From Acidaminococcaceae bacterium UBA2453 (GTDB taxonomy: Bacteria; Bacillota; Negativicutes; Acidaminococcales; Acidaminococcaceae), in the NCBI GenBank assembly GCA_002342505.1, contig DDQB01000045.1:4791-17528 (forward strand): a DNA stretch of 12,738 nucleotides. Direction: 5' to 3'. The notes under the pieces were generated by a model, which made no database searches, was not told the origin of the DNA, and saw only the letters and a list, made by a program, of their open reading frames with translations. Below are positions 1 through 8,001 of the stretch, piece after piece. Every line of letters begins with the position of its first letter. Positions within the stretch are counted from its first letter, which is position 1. Position numbers and translations under genes: made by a program.

Positions 1-51
1 ATTCAGGAATATGCAAAAGATATCTGGAATCTTGCTGCGGAAGAAATTTAA
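1..51 (+). CDS. glgP: C-terminal end of glycogen/maltodextrin phosphorylase (partial)
   Basis: The first 17 codons read in frame to a TAA at 49-51 and give IQEYAKDIWNLAAEEI. As I know the family, this matches the C-terminus of GT35 phosphorylases (E. coli GlgP ends with IQEYA..IW and a few more residues). Such enzymes release glucose-1-phosphate from alpha-1,4-glucan using pyridoxal phosphate; none of the catalytic part is visible. The stop lies 11 bases before the glgB start, which fits one glycogen operon. With only 16 residues visible, the call rests on the C-terminal signature plus context. Confidence 0.7.
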   Translation: MQEYAKDIWNLAAEEI

Positions 52-62
52 GAGGATGAATT

Positions 63-2042
63 ATGCGAATCAGTGCAATTGATGCATATGGCGCCTATCT
101 TTTCCATCAGGGAACGAACTACAGCAGTTACCGGCTGTTTGGCGCCCATGCGGCTGTCTGGAAAAAGAAAGCCTGCATACGGTTTTGCGTGTGGGCTCCC
201 CATGCGCGGGCCGTCAGCGTCGTAGGTGATTTTAATAACTGGGATGCCGGCGCCACCCCGATGGAACGCGCCGCGCAGGGAAACGGCATATGGGTTGCTT
301 ATGTGCCGGGCCTGACAGACGGAGCCACCTATAAATATTCCATTGAAACCGCGTCCGGAGAACGGATTTTAAAAAGCGATCCTTACGGGTTTGCGGCTGA
401 ACTGCGGCCCAATACCGCGTCCATTGTAAAAGGGCTGCGGTATCAGTGGCACGATACAAGCTGGCGCAAAAGCCGGAAAGAGTATGATTCCTATCATAAC
501 CCCATGCTGATCTATGAAGTCCATCTGGGTTCCTGGAAACGGGATGCGGACGGAAAGGTCATGGGGTATCGCGATATCGCGGAACCGCTGGCAAAATATG
601 TGAAAGAGATGCACTATACCCATGTGGAACTGATGCCTCTGTGCGAATATCCCTTTGACGGATCCTGGGGGTATCAGGCGACGGGATATTTTTCCGCTAC
701 CCGACGTTACGGATCGCCGGAAGATCTGATGTATCTGATTGATACATTGCATCGCAATAAGATCGGCGTCATTTTGGACTGGGTGCCCGGGCATTTCTGC
801 AAAGACGCCCACGGGCTCCGTTATTTTGACGGGGAACCGTTATATGAATCCGGCAATCCCATGCTGGCTGAAAATAAAGACTGGGACACCATGAATTTTG
901 ATTACGGACGTCCGGAAGTACAAAGCTTTTTGATTTCCAGCGCCTGTTTCTGGCTGGAAGAGTTCCACATTGACGGACTTCGGATCGACGCCGTAGCCAA
1001 CATGCTATATCTGGATTACGGAAAAAAACAGGGGGAATGGCAGCCCAACAAGTATGGCGGACGGGAAAATCTGGAAGCCGTTGATTTTCTGCGCAAGCTG
1101 AACACCGCTGTGTTTAAGGAAATTCCACAGGCCCTGATGATCGCCGAAGAATCTACCTCCTGGCCGATGGTCTCCGGCCCGGCGGACAAAGGCGGGCTGG
1201 GCTTCAATTATAAATGGAACATGGGCTGGATGAACGACATGCTGCGTTACATGTCCATGGATCCGCTGTTCCGGAAAGGGAACCAGAACCTGATCACCTT
1301 TTCCCTGTATTATGCCTTCGCGGAAAATTTTATTTTGCCGTTAAGTCATGACGAAGTGGTGCACGGCAAACATTCTTTGCTGGATAAGATGCCGGGCGAT
1401 TACTGGAAAAAATTTGCCGGCCTGCGCGCCTTTTTCGGTTACTGGATGAGCCACCCCGGCAAGAAATTGCTTTTTATGGGCGGTGAATTCGGGCAGTTCA
1501 TTGAATGGAAATTTGACGACAGCCTGGACTGGCATCTGCTGGATTATCCGGCCCATCAGGAAATGCAGCGGTATGTGAAAGCGCTGAATCTGTTTTATAA
1601 TCAGCATCCGGAATTCTGGGAGATTGATTACAACTGGCACGGTTTTAACTGGATCAGTTGCGATGACAACGACAACAGCGTGATCAGTTTTTATCGTAAA
1701 GGCAACAAACCGGAAAACCAGACCATCATAGTCTGCAATTTTACGCCGGAAGTGCGGCGGGATTACCGCATCGGCGTGGAAGAAGCAGGAATTTATCAGG
1801 AAATATTTAACAGCGACAGTCCGGAATTCGGCGGGTCCGGCGTGGGCAACGAAAAACCGGTGGAAACCGAAGACGTTCCCTGTCACGGCAAAGAACAGTC
1901 AATCGTTCTGACACTGCCGCCGCTGGCAGTGCTTTATATAAATTTCAAAAAACAAAAAAGCAAAACAAAGAGTACAAAGGGAAACAGCAAAGAAGAAAAA
2001 TCCCCGCGTAATCTTTTAAAGAAAGGCGGATTGATAAAATGA
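63..2042 (+). CDS. glgB: 1,4-alpha-glucan branching enzyme GlgB
   Basis: This 659-residue GH13 protein cuts alpha-1,4-glucan and re-joins the piece through an alpha-1,6 bond, making branches in cytoplasmic glycogen. An N-terminal CBM48 domain (about residues 35-120, containing VVGDFNNWD) precedes the (beta/alpha)8 barrel. Catalytic motifs are intact: DGLRIDAVAN with nucleophile D309, the acid/base in IAEEST (E362/E363), and LSHDEVVHGK with D430. At 659 residues it is the short form, lacking the extra N-terminal domain of the 728-residue E. coli enzyme. The start at 63 follows AGAGG at 51-55 with 7-base spacing. The last ~30 residues are lysine-rich and look disordered, beyond the usual end of the enzyme. 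Its stop overlaps the glgA start (ATGA), so the two are probably translationally coupled. Confidence 0.97.
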   Translation: MRISAIDAYGAYLFHQGTNYSSYRLFGAHAAVWKKKACIRFCVWAPHARAVSVVGDFNNWDAGATPMERAAQGNGIWVAYVPGLTDGATYKYSIETASGERILKSDPYGFAAELRPNTASIVKGLRYQWHDTSWRKSRKEYDSYHNPMLIYEVHLGSWKRDADGKVMGYRDIAEPLAKYVKEMHYTHVELMPLCEYPFDGSWGYQATGYFSATRRYGSPEDLMYLIDTLHRNKIGVILDWVPGHFCKDAHGLRYFDGEPLYESGNPMLAENKDWDTMNFDYGRPEVQSFLISSACFWLEEFHIDGLRIDAVANMLYLDYGKKQGEWQPNKYGGRENLEAVDFLRKLNTAVFKEIPQALMIAEESTSWPMVSGPADKGGLGFNYKWNMGWMNDMLRYMSMDPLFRKGNQNLITFSLYYAFAENFILPLSHDEVVHGKHSLLDKMPGDYWKKFAGLRAFFGYWMSHPGKKLLFMGGEFGQFIEWKFDDSLDWHLLDYPAHQEMQRYVKALNLFYNQHPEFWEIDYNWHGFNWISCDDNDNSVISFYRKGNKPENQTIIVCNFTPEVRRDYRIGVEEAGIYQEIFNSDSPEFGGSGVGNEKPVETEDVPCHGKEQSIVLTLPPLAVLYINFKKQKSKTKSTKGNSKEEKSPRNLLKKGGLIK

Positions 2043-3952
2043 AAGTTTTATTTGTAGCATCGGAGGCCGCTCCGTTTATTAAAACGGGAGGACTGGCAGA
2101 CGTAATGGGAGCGCTGCCAAAAGCATTGCAGGCGTTGGGCGTGGAAACAGCGTTGGTGATTCCCAATTACGAAGGAATCAGTGAAGAATATAAAAGCCGG
2201 ATGGAAACGGTTTATACCGGCACGGTGGATCTCTCCTGGCGCAATCAGTATATGGGAGTGCAGAAACTGGTTGCAGACGGAATTCCGGTTTACTTTATCG
2301 ACAACGAATATTATTTTAAGCGGGAGAAACTGTACGGCTTTGATGACGATGCGGAACGTTTCGCTTTCTTTGTAAAAGCGACGCTGGCCATGCTGCCCCA
2401 TATCGACTTCCGTCCGGATGTGATCCACAGCAACGACTGGCATACCGGTATGCTGGGCGCGTACTTAAAAGAAGATTTTATGCAGGATCCGTTCTATCAG
2501 GGACTGAAAAATATTTACACCATCCATAACCTGAAATATCAGGGCGTATTCGGCCGGGAAATTGTGGAAAACGTCTTAGGCATGCCGCTGCGTCTGCTGT
2601 ATAACGGGAATATCGAAAATGGCGGAAACGTAAACTTTATGAAAGCCGGCATGTGCTATGCAGATTATATTACGACGGTAAGCTCCACCTATGCGGAAGA
2701 AATCACCTATCCGTATTTTGGCGAAGGGCTGGAAGATTATGTTGCCCTGTGCGCCGGAAAGATCAGCGGCATTTTGAACGGACTGGACGACAAGGAATAC
2801 GATCCGGAAACCGATCAGAATCTTCCAGTATGCTTTAACGGGACGAATGTCTTCATCAAAAAACCGCTGGCAAAAGAAGAACTGCAACGTGAACTGGGAC
2901 TGACGGTGGACCGGGAGATTCCCGTCCTGGCTATGATCACCCGTCTGGTAGAAGCCAAAGGCCTGGACCTGTTTACCTATATCATGGATGAATTGATGGA
3001 AGAACAGGTACAGCTGGTTGTCGTCGGCACCGGGGATGAAGCGTATGCCAACGCGTTGCGGGAACTGGCATGGACGCATCCGGGCAACGTTTCGGTCAAT
3101 ATTTTATTTGACGAAGGGCTGGCCCGCCGCGTGTATGCAGGCGCCGATTTGTTTATCATGCCGTCCCGGTATGAAGCCTGCGGCCTGAGCCAGATGATTG
3201 CCATGCGGTACGGCGCCGTCCCGGTAGTGCGGGCAACCGGCGGCCTGAAAGATTCTGTAAAAAATTTTGATAAATATACCGCGGTGGACGGCAACGGTCT
3301 CAGCTTTGAGAACTTTAACGCCCATGAGCTGTTGTTTACCATCAAACGCGGGCTGACCTATTTTGCCGATAAACCCTTGTGGGAAAAATTAGTGCTCAAT
3401 GCAATGCAGAGCGATAACAGCTGGACCCGTTCTGCCCGCGCCTATGCTGATTTATATGACAAAGTGGCAGGCGTTCCCGAGCCGGCGGAAACTGTTTCAG
3501 AGGAGCAGGTGGAAGCGACGGCGGAAGAAATCCTGAAAGCCGTAGAAGGAACACCGGAAGCAGAAGCCGGGTTGCAGGCTGCAGCGCAAGAAAATGAAGC
3601 AGAAGTAAATAATATTACAAAAGCTGAACCGGAAACAGTTCCGGCTGAAGAAACACATTCCGGCGCTGCAGAAGAAGCAGAACCGGTGAAGAAAAAAACC
3701 GCAGCGAAAAAAGCTGCAACAAAAAAGACCACGGCGAAAAAAGCAGCGACAAAAAAATCTGCTGCGAAGAAAAACGTTGCAGGTGATGCAGAAGAAGGCG
3801 CGGAAACAAAAAAAGTTTCCACCAGAAAAAGGGCAGCCAAAAAAAGCGCGGCTGTAACAGATGCGGCTTCTGTTGAAACTCCGGCTCCGGCCGAACCGAA
3901 AAAGCGCGGCCGCAAACCGGGAACAAAAATCAAAAAGAAAGATGCAGAATAA
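2039..3952 (+). CDS. glgA: Glycogen synthase GlgA (ADP-glucose, GT5) with long basic C-terminal tail
   Basis: GlgA transfers glucose from ADP-glucose to the non-reducing end of glycogen. Residues 1-478 are a normal GT-B synthase: the KTGGLADV loop (K15), HSNDWH (D133), HNLKYQG (H163), ITRLVEAKGLDL (R302, K307) and PSRYEACGLSQ (E379). The start overlaps the glgB stop and follows AAGGCGGA at 2023-2030. The family is usually about 475-490 residues; this one has 637. Residues 479-550 are rich in Glu, Ala and Pro. Residues 551-637 are Lys/Ala-rich with a ten-residue repeat (AKKAATKKTT-like) and near the end KKRGRKPG, which resembles an AT-hook. The tail looks disordered and histone-H1-like. The frame stays open with sensible codons throughout, so a simple frameshift is unlikely. 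The function of the tail is unknown. Confidence 0.96.
   Translation: MKVLFVASEAAPFIKTGGLADVMGALPKALQALGVETALVIPNYEGISEEYKSRMETVYTGTVDLSWRNQYMGVQKLVADGIPVYFIDNEYYFKREKLYGFDDDAERFAFFVKATLAMLPHIDFRPDVIHSNDWHTGMLGAYLKEDFMQDPFYQGLKNIYTIHNLKYQGVFGREIVENVLGMPLRLLYNGNIENGGNVNFMKAGMCYADYITTVSSTYAEEITYPYFGEGLEDYVALCAGKISGILNGLDDKEYDPETDQNLPVCFNGTNVFIKKPLAKEELQRELGLTVDREIPVLAMITRLVEAKGLDLFTYIMDELMEEQVQLVVVGTGDEAYANALRELAWTHPGNVSVNILFDEGLARRVYAGADLFIMPSRYEACGLSQMIAMRYGAVPVVRATGGLKDSVKNFDKYTAVDGNGLSFENFNAHELLFTIKRGLTYFADKPLWEKLVLNAMQSDNSWTRSARAYADLYDKVAGVPEPAETVSEEQVEATAEEILKAVEGTPEAEAGLQAAAQENEAEVNNITKAEPETVPAEETHSGAAEEAEPVKKKTAAKKAATKKTTAKKAATKKSAAKKNVAGDAEEGAETKKVSTRKRAAKKSAAVTDAASVETPAPAEPKKRGRKPGTKIKKKDAE
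3704..3775 (+). repeat. 30-bp imperfect tandem repeat inside the glgA tail
   Basis: Units begin at 3704, 3734 and 3764, each starting GCGAAAAA or GCGAAGAA, with an exact 30-base period. They encode the ten-residue Lys/Ala/Thr repeat of the GlgA tail. The third unit is partial. The repeats are A-rich with runs of six or seven A, so copy number could vary between strains by slippage. Confidence 0.75.
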
Positions 3953-3987
3953 AATGAACGGAACCGCTGATTAAAATTCCGTTCATT
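3953..3987 (+). other. Perfect 11-bp hairpin directly after the glgA stop
   Basis: AATGAACGGAA (3953-3963) is followed by its exact reverse complement TTCCGTTCATT (3977-3987) across a 13-base loop. It starts at the base after the glgA stop. No T-tract follows, so it is not a classic intrinsic terminator; it may protect the mRNA 3' end or act together with the terminator downstream. Confidence 0.6.
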
Positions 3988-4018
3988 GTACAAACGCATT
4001 GAAGCGGCGTTTACTGTC

Positions 4019-4062
4019 AGGCGAAAGTGATTTCGAATATTGCGGGACCACTTTCGCTTTTT
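4019..4062 (+). terminator. Rho-independent terminator of the glycogen operon
   Basis: GCGAAAGTG (4021-4029) pairs with CACTTTCGC (4049-4057). The stem extends by a G-U and an A-U pair at 4019-4020/4058-4059, and a run of five T (4058-4062) follows at the base. Just before it lies a smaller hairpin, AAACGC (3992-3997) with GCGTTT (4007-4012). The site ends the glgP-glgB-glgA transcript, at least partly. Confidence 0.75.
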
Positions 4063-4063
4063 C

Positions 4064-4092
4064 TGTAAGAAAGCAGAATAAATTTTTAAAAT
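4064..4092 (+). promoter_or_regulatory. Weak candidate promoter for the GH13-GH77 fusion gene
   Basis: TAAAAT at 4087-4092 could be a -10 box, with a poor -35 (TGTAAG, 4064-4069) 17 bases upstream. It is placed sensibly between the terminator and the next gene. The poor -35 keeps confidence low. The leader that follows contains a small hairpin (CCCGG 4105-4109 with CCGGG 4114-4118). Confidence 0.25.
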
Positions 4093-4170
4093 TTGCAAAA
4101 ACAGCCCGGTACGCCGGGAGAAGGAGAAAATTCGTAGGCCGGTTACGGCGAACGAATAGATGAAGCAGCT

Positions 4171-7100
4171 ATGCGACCCGTAATTACCCATGATTCCAGA
4201 AATACAGCCTTCCGTTACCCGTTTGGCGCAGTGGAAGCCGGTTCTGTCGTGATTCTTCGCTGCGATGTGGAAGGAGACGGAACAGAAAAAGTTACATTGC
4301 GTATATGGCAGGACGGCGCCGGTGAAACGTTGTACGCCATGAAAGCAGATCCGTCTGCTGAAACGGGGGACACGTTGCCCGCATCTGTTGCCGGGAAAAA
4401 ACGGAGAAGCTACCAATGCAATATTACCGTTCCGGAAAAAGGCTGCCTGCTTTGGTATTATTTTAAAATTGAAACGGCAGATAAAAATTTTTATTACGGC
4501 AATAACAGAGCGCAGATGGGAGGCTTTGGGGAGCTTTACGAAGAAGAACCGCCTTCCTTCCAGATCACTGTCTTCGATCGTGCGGCGAAAACGCCGGACT
4601 GGCTGAAACATGCCGTTGTGTATCAGATTTTTCCAGACCGGTTCAACCGGGGCGACGTACCGCTGGCTCAGTTCAGTGGAAAACCCAATGCGCTGCTACA
4701 CGGTAACTGGAACGACCTGCCCCGCTATATCAAACATCCGGATACAGGGGAAATTGCCTATTATGATTTTTTCGGCGGCACCTTGGAGGGCATACGGGAA
4801 AAACTGAATTACCTGGAAGAGATGGGGGTCACCTGCCTGTATCTCAATCCGGTGTTTGAAAGCCGCAGCAACCATCACTACGATACCGGCGACTACAAAA
4901 AAATCGATTCCTTCCTGGGAACGGAAGAAGAATTTGTCCGTCTTTGCAGGGAAGCAAAAGAACACGGCATCCGTATCATCCTGGACGGGGTCTTCAGCCA
5001 TACGGGAGACGACAGCATCTATTTTAACCGCAGAGGGACATATCCGGGAACCGGCGCGTATCAGTCGGAACAATCGCCGTACTCCTCCTGGTACCGGTTT
5101 AAAAAATTTCCCGACGAGTACAGCTGCTGGTGGGGAGATAAAAGCCTTCCGGAAGTTGATGAAACGGCAGACGCCTATCAGGACTTTATTATCCGGGACC
5201 GGGACAGCGTGCTGAAACATTGGCTGAATGCCGGAATCAGCGGCTGGCGTCTGGATGTGGCGGACGAACTGCCGGACGAATTTCTCACCGCCTTTTACCG
5301 GGCGTTAAAAGAAACCGATCCAAGCGCGGCCCTGATCGGCGAAGTCTGGGAAGACGCGTCCCATAAGATCAGTTACGGAAAGCAGCGGGCCTATCTGTGC
5401 GGCGGAAAGCTGGACAGCGTGATGAATTATGTGCTGCGGAAACTGATGCTGGACTTTTTACTGGGCAAAGCCGACGCAGGCCGGACCAATGCCCTGTACA
5501 TGCAGCAGATGGAGAACTACCCAAAAGAAAATCTGTATGCCATGCTTAACCTTTTGGGAAGTCACGATGTAGAACGGGTCTTGTCCCTGTTGGAGGAAGG
5601 GCCGGAAAGAACCGCCGGTTCGGATCATACAAAGACCGTAAAAGGGCACGCGCCAAACGAAACAAACGGGGCGGATAAAAAAGAAAGCGGCGAACAAAGC
5701 AGTATGACCCTGGCGGAACGCCGCCTGCTGCTGCTTTGGGCCTGGCAGATGACGCTGCCGGGAGCGCCTTGTTTGTATTATGGTGATGAAGCAGGTCTGC
5801 AGGGCGGAAAAGACCCGGACAACAGGCGGACTTTTCCCTGGGGAAAGGAAAACAAAACCCTGCAACGCTGGTGCCGGAATTTTATACAGCTGCGAAAACA
5901 ATACCCGGCGCTCCGGACAGGCCGGATGATTCCCGTTTATGCGGAAGGGGATGTGTACATTTATGCCCGTTCCATTGAAGGAGGGAAAGATGTTTTTGGC
6001 GCCCCGGCAGAAGACGGCCTGTTTTTCATCATGCTGAACCGCGGCGGCGTTGCCCATACGGTGCGCGTATATACCGGGGAGCTTGCCTTCGGGGAGATGC
6101 AGGCAGTGGGCGCGGGGCATGGAGAACCGATACCGGTAAGCAACGGCATTTTTACCGTTACGCTGCCGCCTCTGAGCCAGTTCATTTATCGCTGTGAAGA
6201 AAAAACAAATTGCGATCCGGAAAATAAAAACCGTCAGCTGCAGCGGAAAAATACACAGGACAATGATACCAAATCCGCTTCCCGGAAAGCGGGAATCCTG
6301 CTGCATCCAACGTCCCTCTGGGGCGCTGACGGAAAAGAAAAATCGGCAGCCGCAAAAGAATGGATCGATTTTCTGGCTGCGGCCGGACAAAGAGTCTGGC
6401 AGATCCTTCCGCTGAACCCGCCGGGGCTGGGCGATTCCCCGTATCTGTCCGTTTCTGCCTTTGCCGGGCATGAGACATTGTTTGCGGACGACCGTGAAAG
6501 CGACGGGAAGGAAGCGCATGGCATAAACGCAACAGAGAAAAAAAGCTATCTGGATTTTTGTGACCGGAACCGTTACTGGCTGCCGGATTATGCATTTTAC
6601 CGGGCCTTGCAGGACCGTTTTGACCACGCCCCCTGGCAGTCGTGGCCGGAAGATATCCGAAACCGTACGCCCCAGGCTTTGAAAAAATATAAAGAACAGC
6701 TGGCAGAAGCGATTGAAATGTACCGGCAGAAACAATATAAATTTTTCTGCGCCTGGAAAGAAATAAAAGACTATGCCAATGCAAAAGGAATTTCTGTGTT
6801 AGGGGATATGCCGATCTTTGTGGCGGCGGACAGCGCAGACTGTTGGGCCCACCCCGAATATTTTTGCCTGGACGCGGCCGGCTGCCCGGCGGAAGCAGCC
6901 GGCGTTCCTCCCGATTATTTCAGCGCGACGGGGCAGATCTGGGGCAACCCGCTGTACCGTTGGGACGTGATGGAAAAAGACGGGTTCCGTTGGTGGAAAG
7001 AACGGTTCCGCACGCTCATGCAACTGGCAGATGCGATCCGTGTGGATCATTTCCGGGGATTTGTCGCCGCCTGGGCCGTTCCGGCAGGGGAAAAAAATGC

Positions 7101-7638
7101 AGCGACCGGCTGCTGGAAAGAAGCAAAAGGAAAAGAAATGTTCCGGGCGCTGCGGAAGGCGTTGCCCGAACTGCAACTGGTGGCGGAAGATCTGGGGCAG
7201 ATCAGCGAAGACGTGTACCGGCTGAAAGATGAACTGGGACTGCCCGGCATGCGTATCCTGCAGTTCCATCTGCAGCGCCGGGCCGACGGCCTGATTGATT
7301 TTGCGACAGAGCCGAACTGTGTGGCATACACGGGAACCCATGACAACAATACGCTGCAGGGCTGGCTGGATGAAGAAGTTTCGCCCGCGCTGCGCAGCCA
7401 GCTGACAGGCCTTATCGGAAAAGAGCCGGACGTCTGGTCGCTGATTGAATATCTGTACAGCCGCCGGGCGCGAACGGTCATTGTTCCCATGCAGGATGTG
7501 CTGGGGCTGCCTGCCTCCTGTCGCATGAACACGCCGGGGCAGCCTTCCGGGAACTGGGGATGGAAGATGGACAAGCGGTGTCTGAATCAAAAACTGGCGG
7601 AAAAGCTGGCCCGTCTGGCGCAACAGTATAAGCGCTGA
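4171..7638 (+). CDS. malQ: GH13 amylase/neopullulanase-type enzyme fused to 4-alpha-glucanotransferase (MalQ, GH77)
   Basis: This 1155-residue protein has two complete enzymes. Residues 1-675 are GH13: an N-terminal beta domain (THDSRNTAFRYPFGA, typical of neopullulanase/cyclomaltodextrinase-like proteins), then DGVFSHTG, GWRLDVADE (nucleophile D362), IGEVWED (E391) and LGSHDVER (D466). It probably hydrolyses alpha-1,4 and perhaps alpha-1,6 links of maltodextrins; specificity cannot be read from sequence. A hydrophilic insert spans about 475-510. A charged linker (about 676-704) leads into GH77 (about 705-1155): RKAGILLHPTSLWG, RVDHFRG (D959), VAEDLGQI (E1006) and YTGTHDNNT (D1058). The MalQ half disproportionates maltodextrins. 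The ATG at 4171 fits the family N-terminus but has no clear ribosome site; a strong GGAGAAGGAG lies 46 bases upstream at 4117-4125. The pair would process the branches and oligomers released by phosphorylase. Confidence 0.93.
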   Translation: MRPVITHDSRNTAFRYPFGAVEAGSVVILRCDVEGDGTEKVTLRIWQDGAGETLYAMKADPSAETGDTLPASVAGKKRRSYQCNITVPEKGCLLWYYFKIETADKNFYYGNNRAQMGGFGELYEEEPPSFQITVFDRAAKTPDWLKHAVVYQIFPDRFNRGDVPLAQFSGKPNALLHGNWNDLPRYIKHPDTGEIAYYDFFGGTLEGIREKLNYLEEMGVTCLYLNPVFESRSNHHYDTGDYKKIDSFLGTEEEFVRLCREAKEHGIRIILDGVFSHTGDDSIYFNRRGTYPGTGAYQSEQSPYSSWYRFKKFPDEYSCWWGDKSLPEVDETADAYQDFIIRDRDSVLKHWLNAGISGWRLDVADELPDEFLTAFYRALKETDPSAALIGEVWEDASHKISYGKQRAYLCGGKLDSVMNYVLRKLMLDFLLGKADAGRTNALYMQQMENYPKENLYAMLNLLGSHDVERVLSLLEEGPERTAGSDHTKTVKGHAPNETNGADKKESGEQSSMTLAERRLLLLWAWQMTLPGAPCLYYGDEAGLQGGKDPDNRRTFPWGKENKTLQRWCRNFIQLRKQYPALRTGRMIPVYAEGDVYIYARSIEGGKDVFGAPAEDGLFFIMLNRGGVAHTVRVYTGELAFGEMQAVGAGHGEPIPVSNGIFTVTLPPLSQFIYRCEEKTNCDPENKNRQLQRKNTQDNDTKSASRKAGILLHPTSLWGADGKEKSAAAKEWIDFLAAAGQRVWQILPLNPPGLGDSPYLSVSAFAGHETLFADDRESDGKEAHGINATEKKSYLDFCDRNRYWLPDYAFYRALQDRFDHAPWQSWPEDIRNRTPQALKKYKEQLAEAIEMYRQKQYKFFCAWKEIKDYANAKGISVLGDMPIFVAADSADCWAHPEYFCLDAAGCPAEAAGVPPDYFSATGQIWGNPLYRWDVMEKDGFRWWKERFRTLMQLADAIRVDHFRGFVAAWAVPAGEKNAATGCWKEAKGKEMFRALRKALPELQLVAEDLGQISEDVYRLKDELGLPGMRILQFHLQRRADGLIDFATEPNCVAYTGTHDNNTLQGWLDEEVSPALRSQLTGLIGKEPDVWSLIEYLYSRRARTVIVPMQDVLGLPASCRMNTPGQPSGNWGWKMDKRCLNQKLAEKLARLAQQYKR

Positions 7639-8001
7639 CTGCAGTGGACTGAAAGGGAACCTATTCTTTCGGAAATAAAAATTTCCTCACAGAAAAACAA
7701 ATGTATCCGGATAAAATTTCGTTCGAAAAAGAAAATGTCCACAGAAAAAATAATCATACAGGAAAAGGTACAGTGCAAATATTTTTTCAATCGTAATTTT
7801 TGAAAAGAAAAATACTGTCTGATAATTTTACTGACAGGAAACCGTTGATTTTGCTGTATCTTACCTGTGAATAAAAAAAGTCAATAACTATTTAAAATAT
7901 TTTTCCGCCGGTTTACAAAAAATCTTCTTGACAAAAAGAAGAATGTTGATATTTACGCATATATTCGTCAAAAAAGACAATCATTTTACTATATGTTGTG
8001 G
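7639..8001. other. AT-rich non-coding region, candidate DNA-unwinding element
   Basis: No credible gene is seen here. The stretch is very AT-rich, with many A and T runs from about 7776 to 7990, and contains small inverted repeats such as GGAAAT-AAAA-ATTTCC (7671-7686). One isolated DnaA-box-like 9-mer, TGTGAATAA (7866-7874, reverse strand TTATTCACA), lies inside it. Next to the DnaA-box cluster, this is where duplex opening would be expected if the locus is an origin. No clear terminator was found for the fusion gene upstream. Confidence 0.5.

Noticed and set aside
3442..4611. Long reverse-strand open frame (389 codons) across glgA end and the following gap
   Set aside because: It is the shadow of the Lys/Ala-rich glgA tail, giving Phe/Ala-rich low-complexity protein with no family features.
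5590..5703. Hydrophilic stretch in the GH13 half as a sign of frameshift
   Set aside because: The frame is continuous and both flanks hold GH13 motifs in order, so it is an in-frame loop insert.
5458..6735. Reverse-strand open frame (425 codons) opposite the GH13-GH77 fusion
   Set aside because: The + strand encodes clear catalytic motifs throughout; the reverse frame is a GC-driven shadow.
7928..7956. TTGACA at 7928-7933 as a promoter
   Set aside because: No acceptable -10 is found 15-19 bases downstream, and no gene follows for 500 bases.
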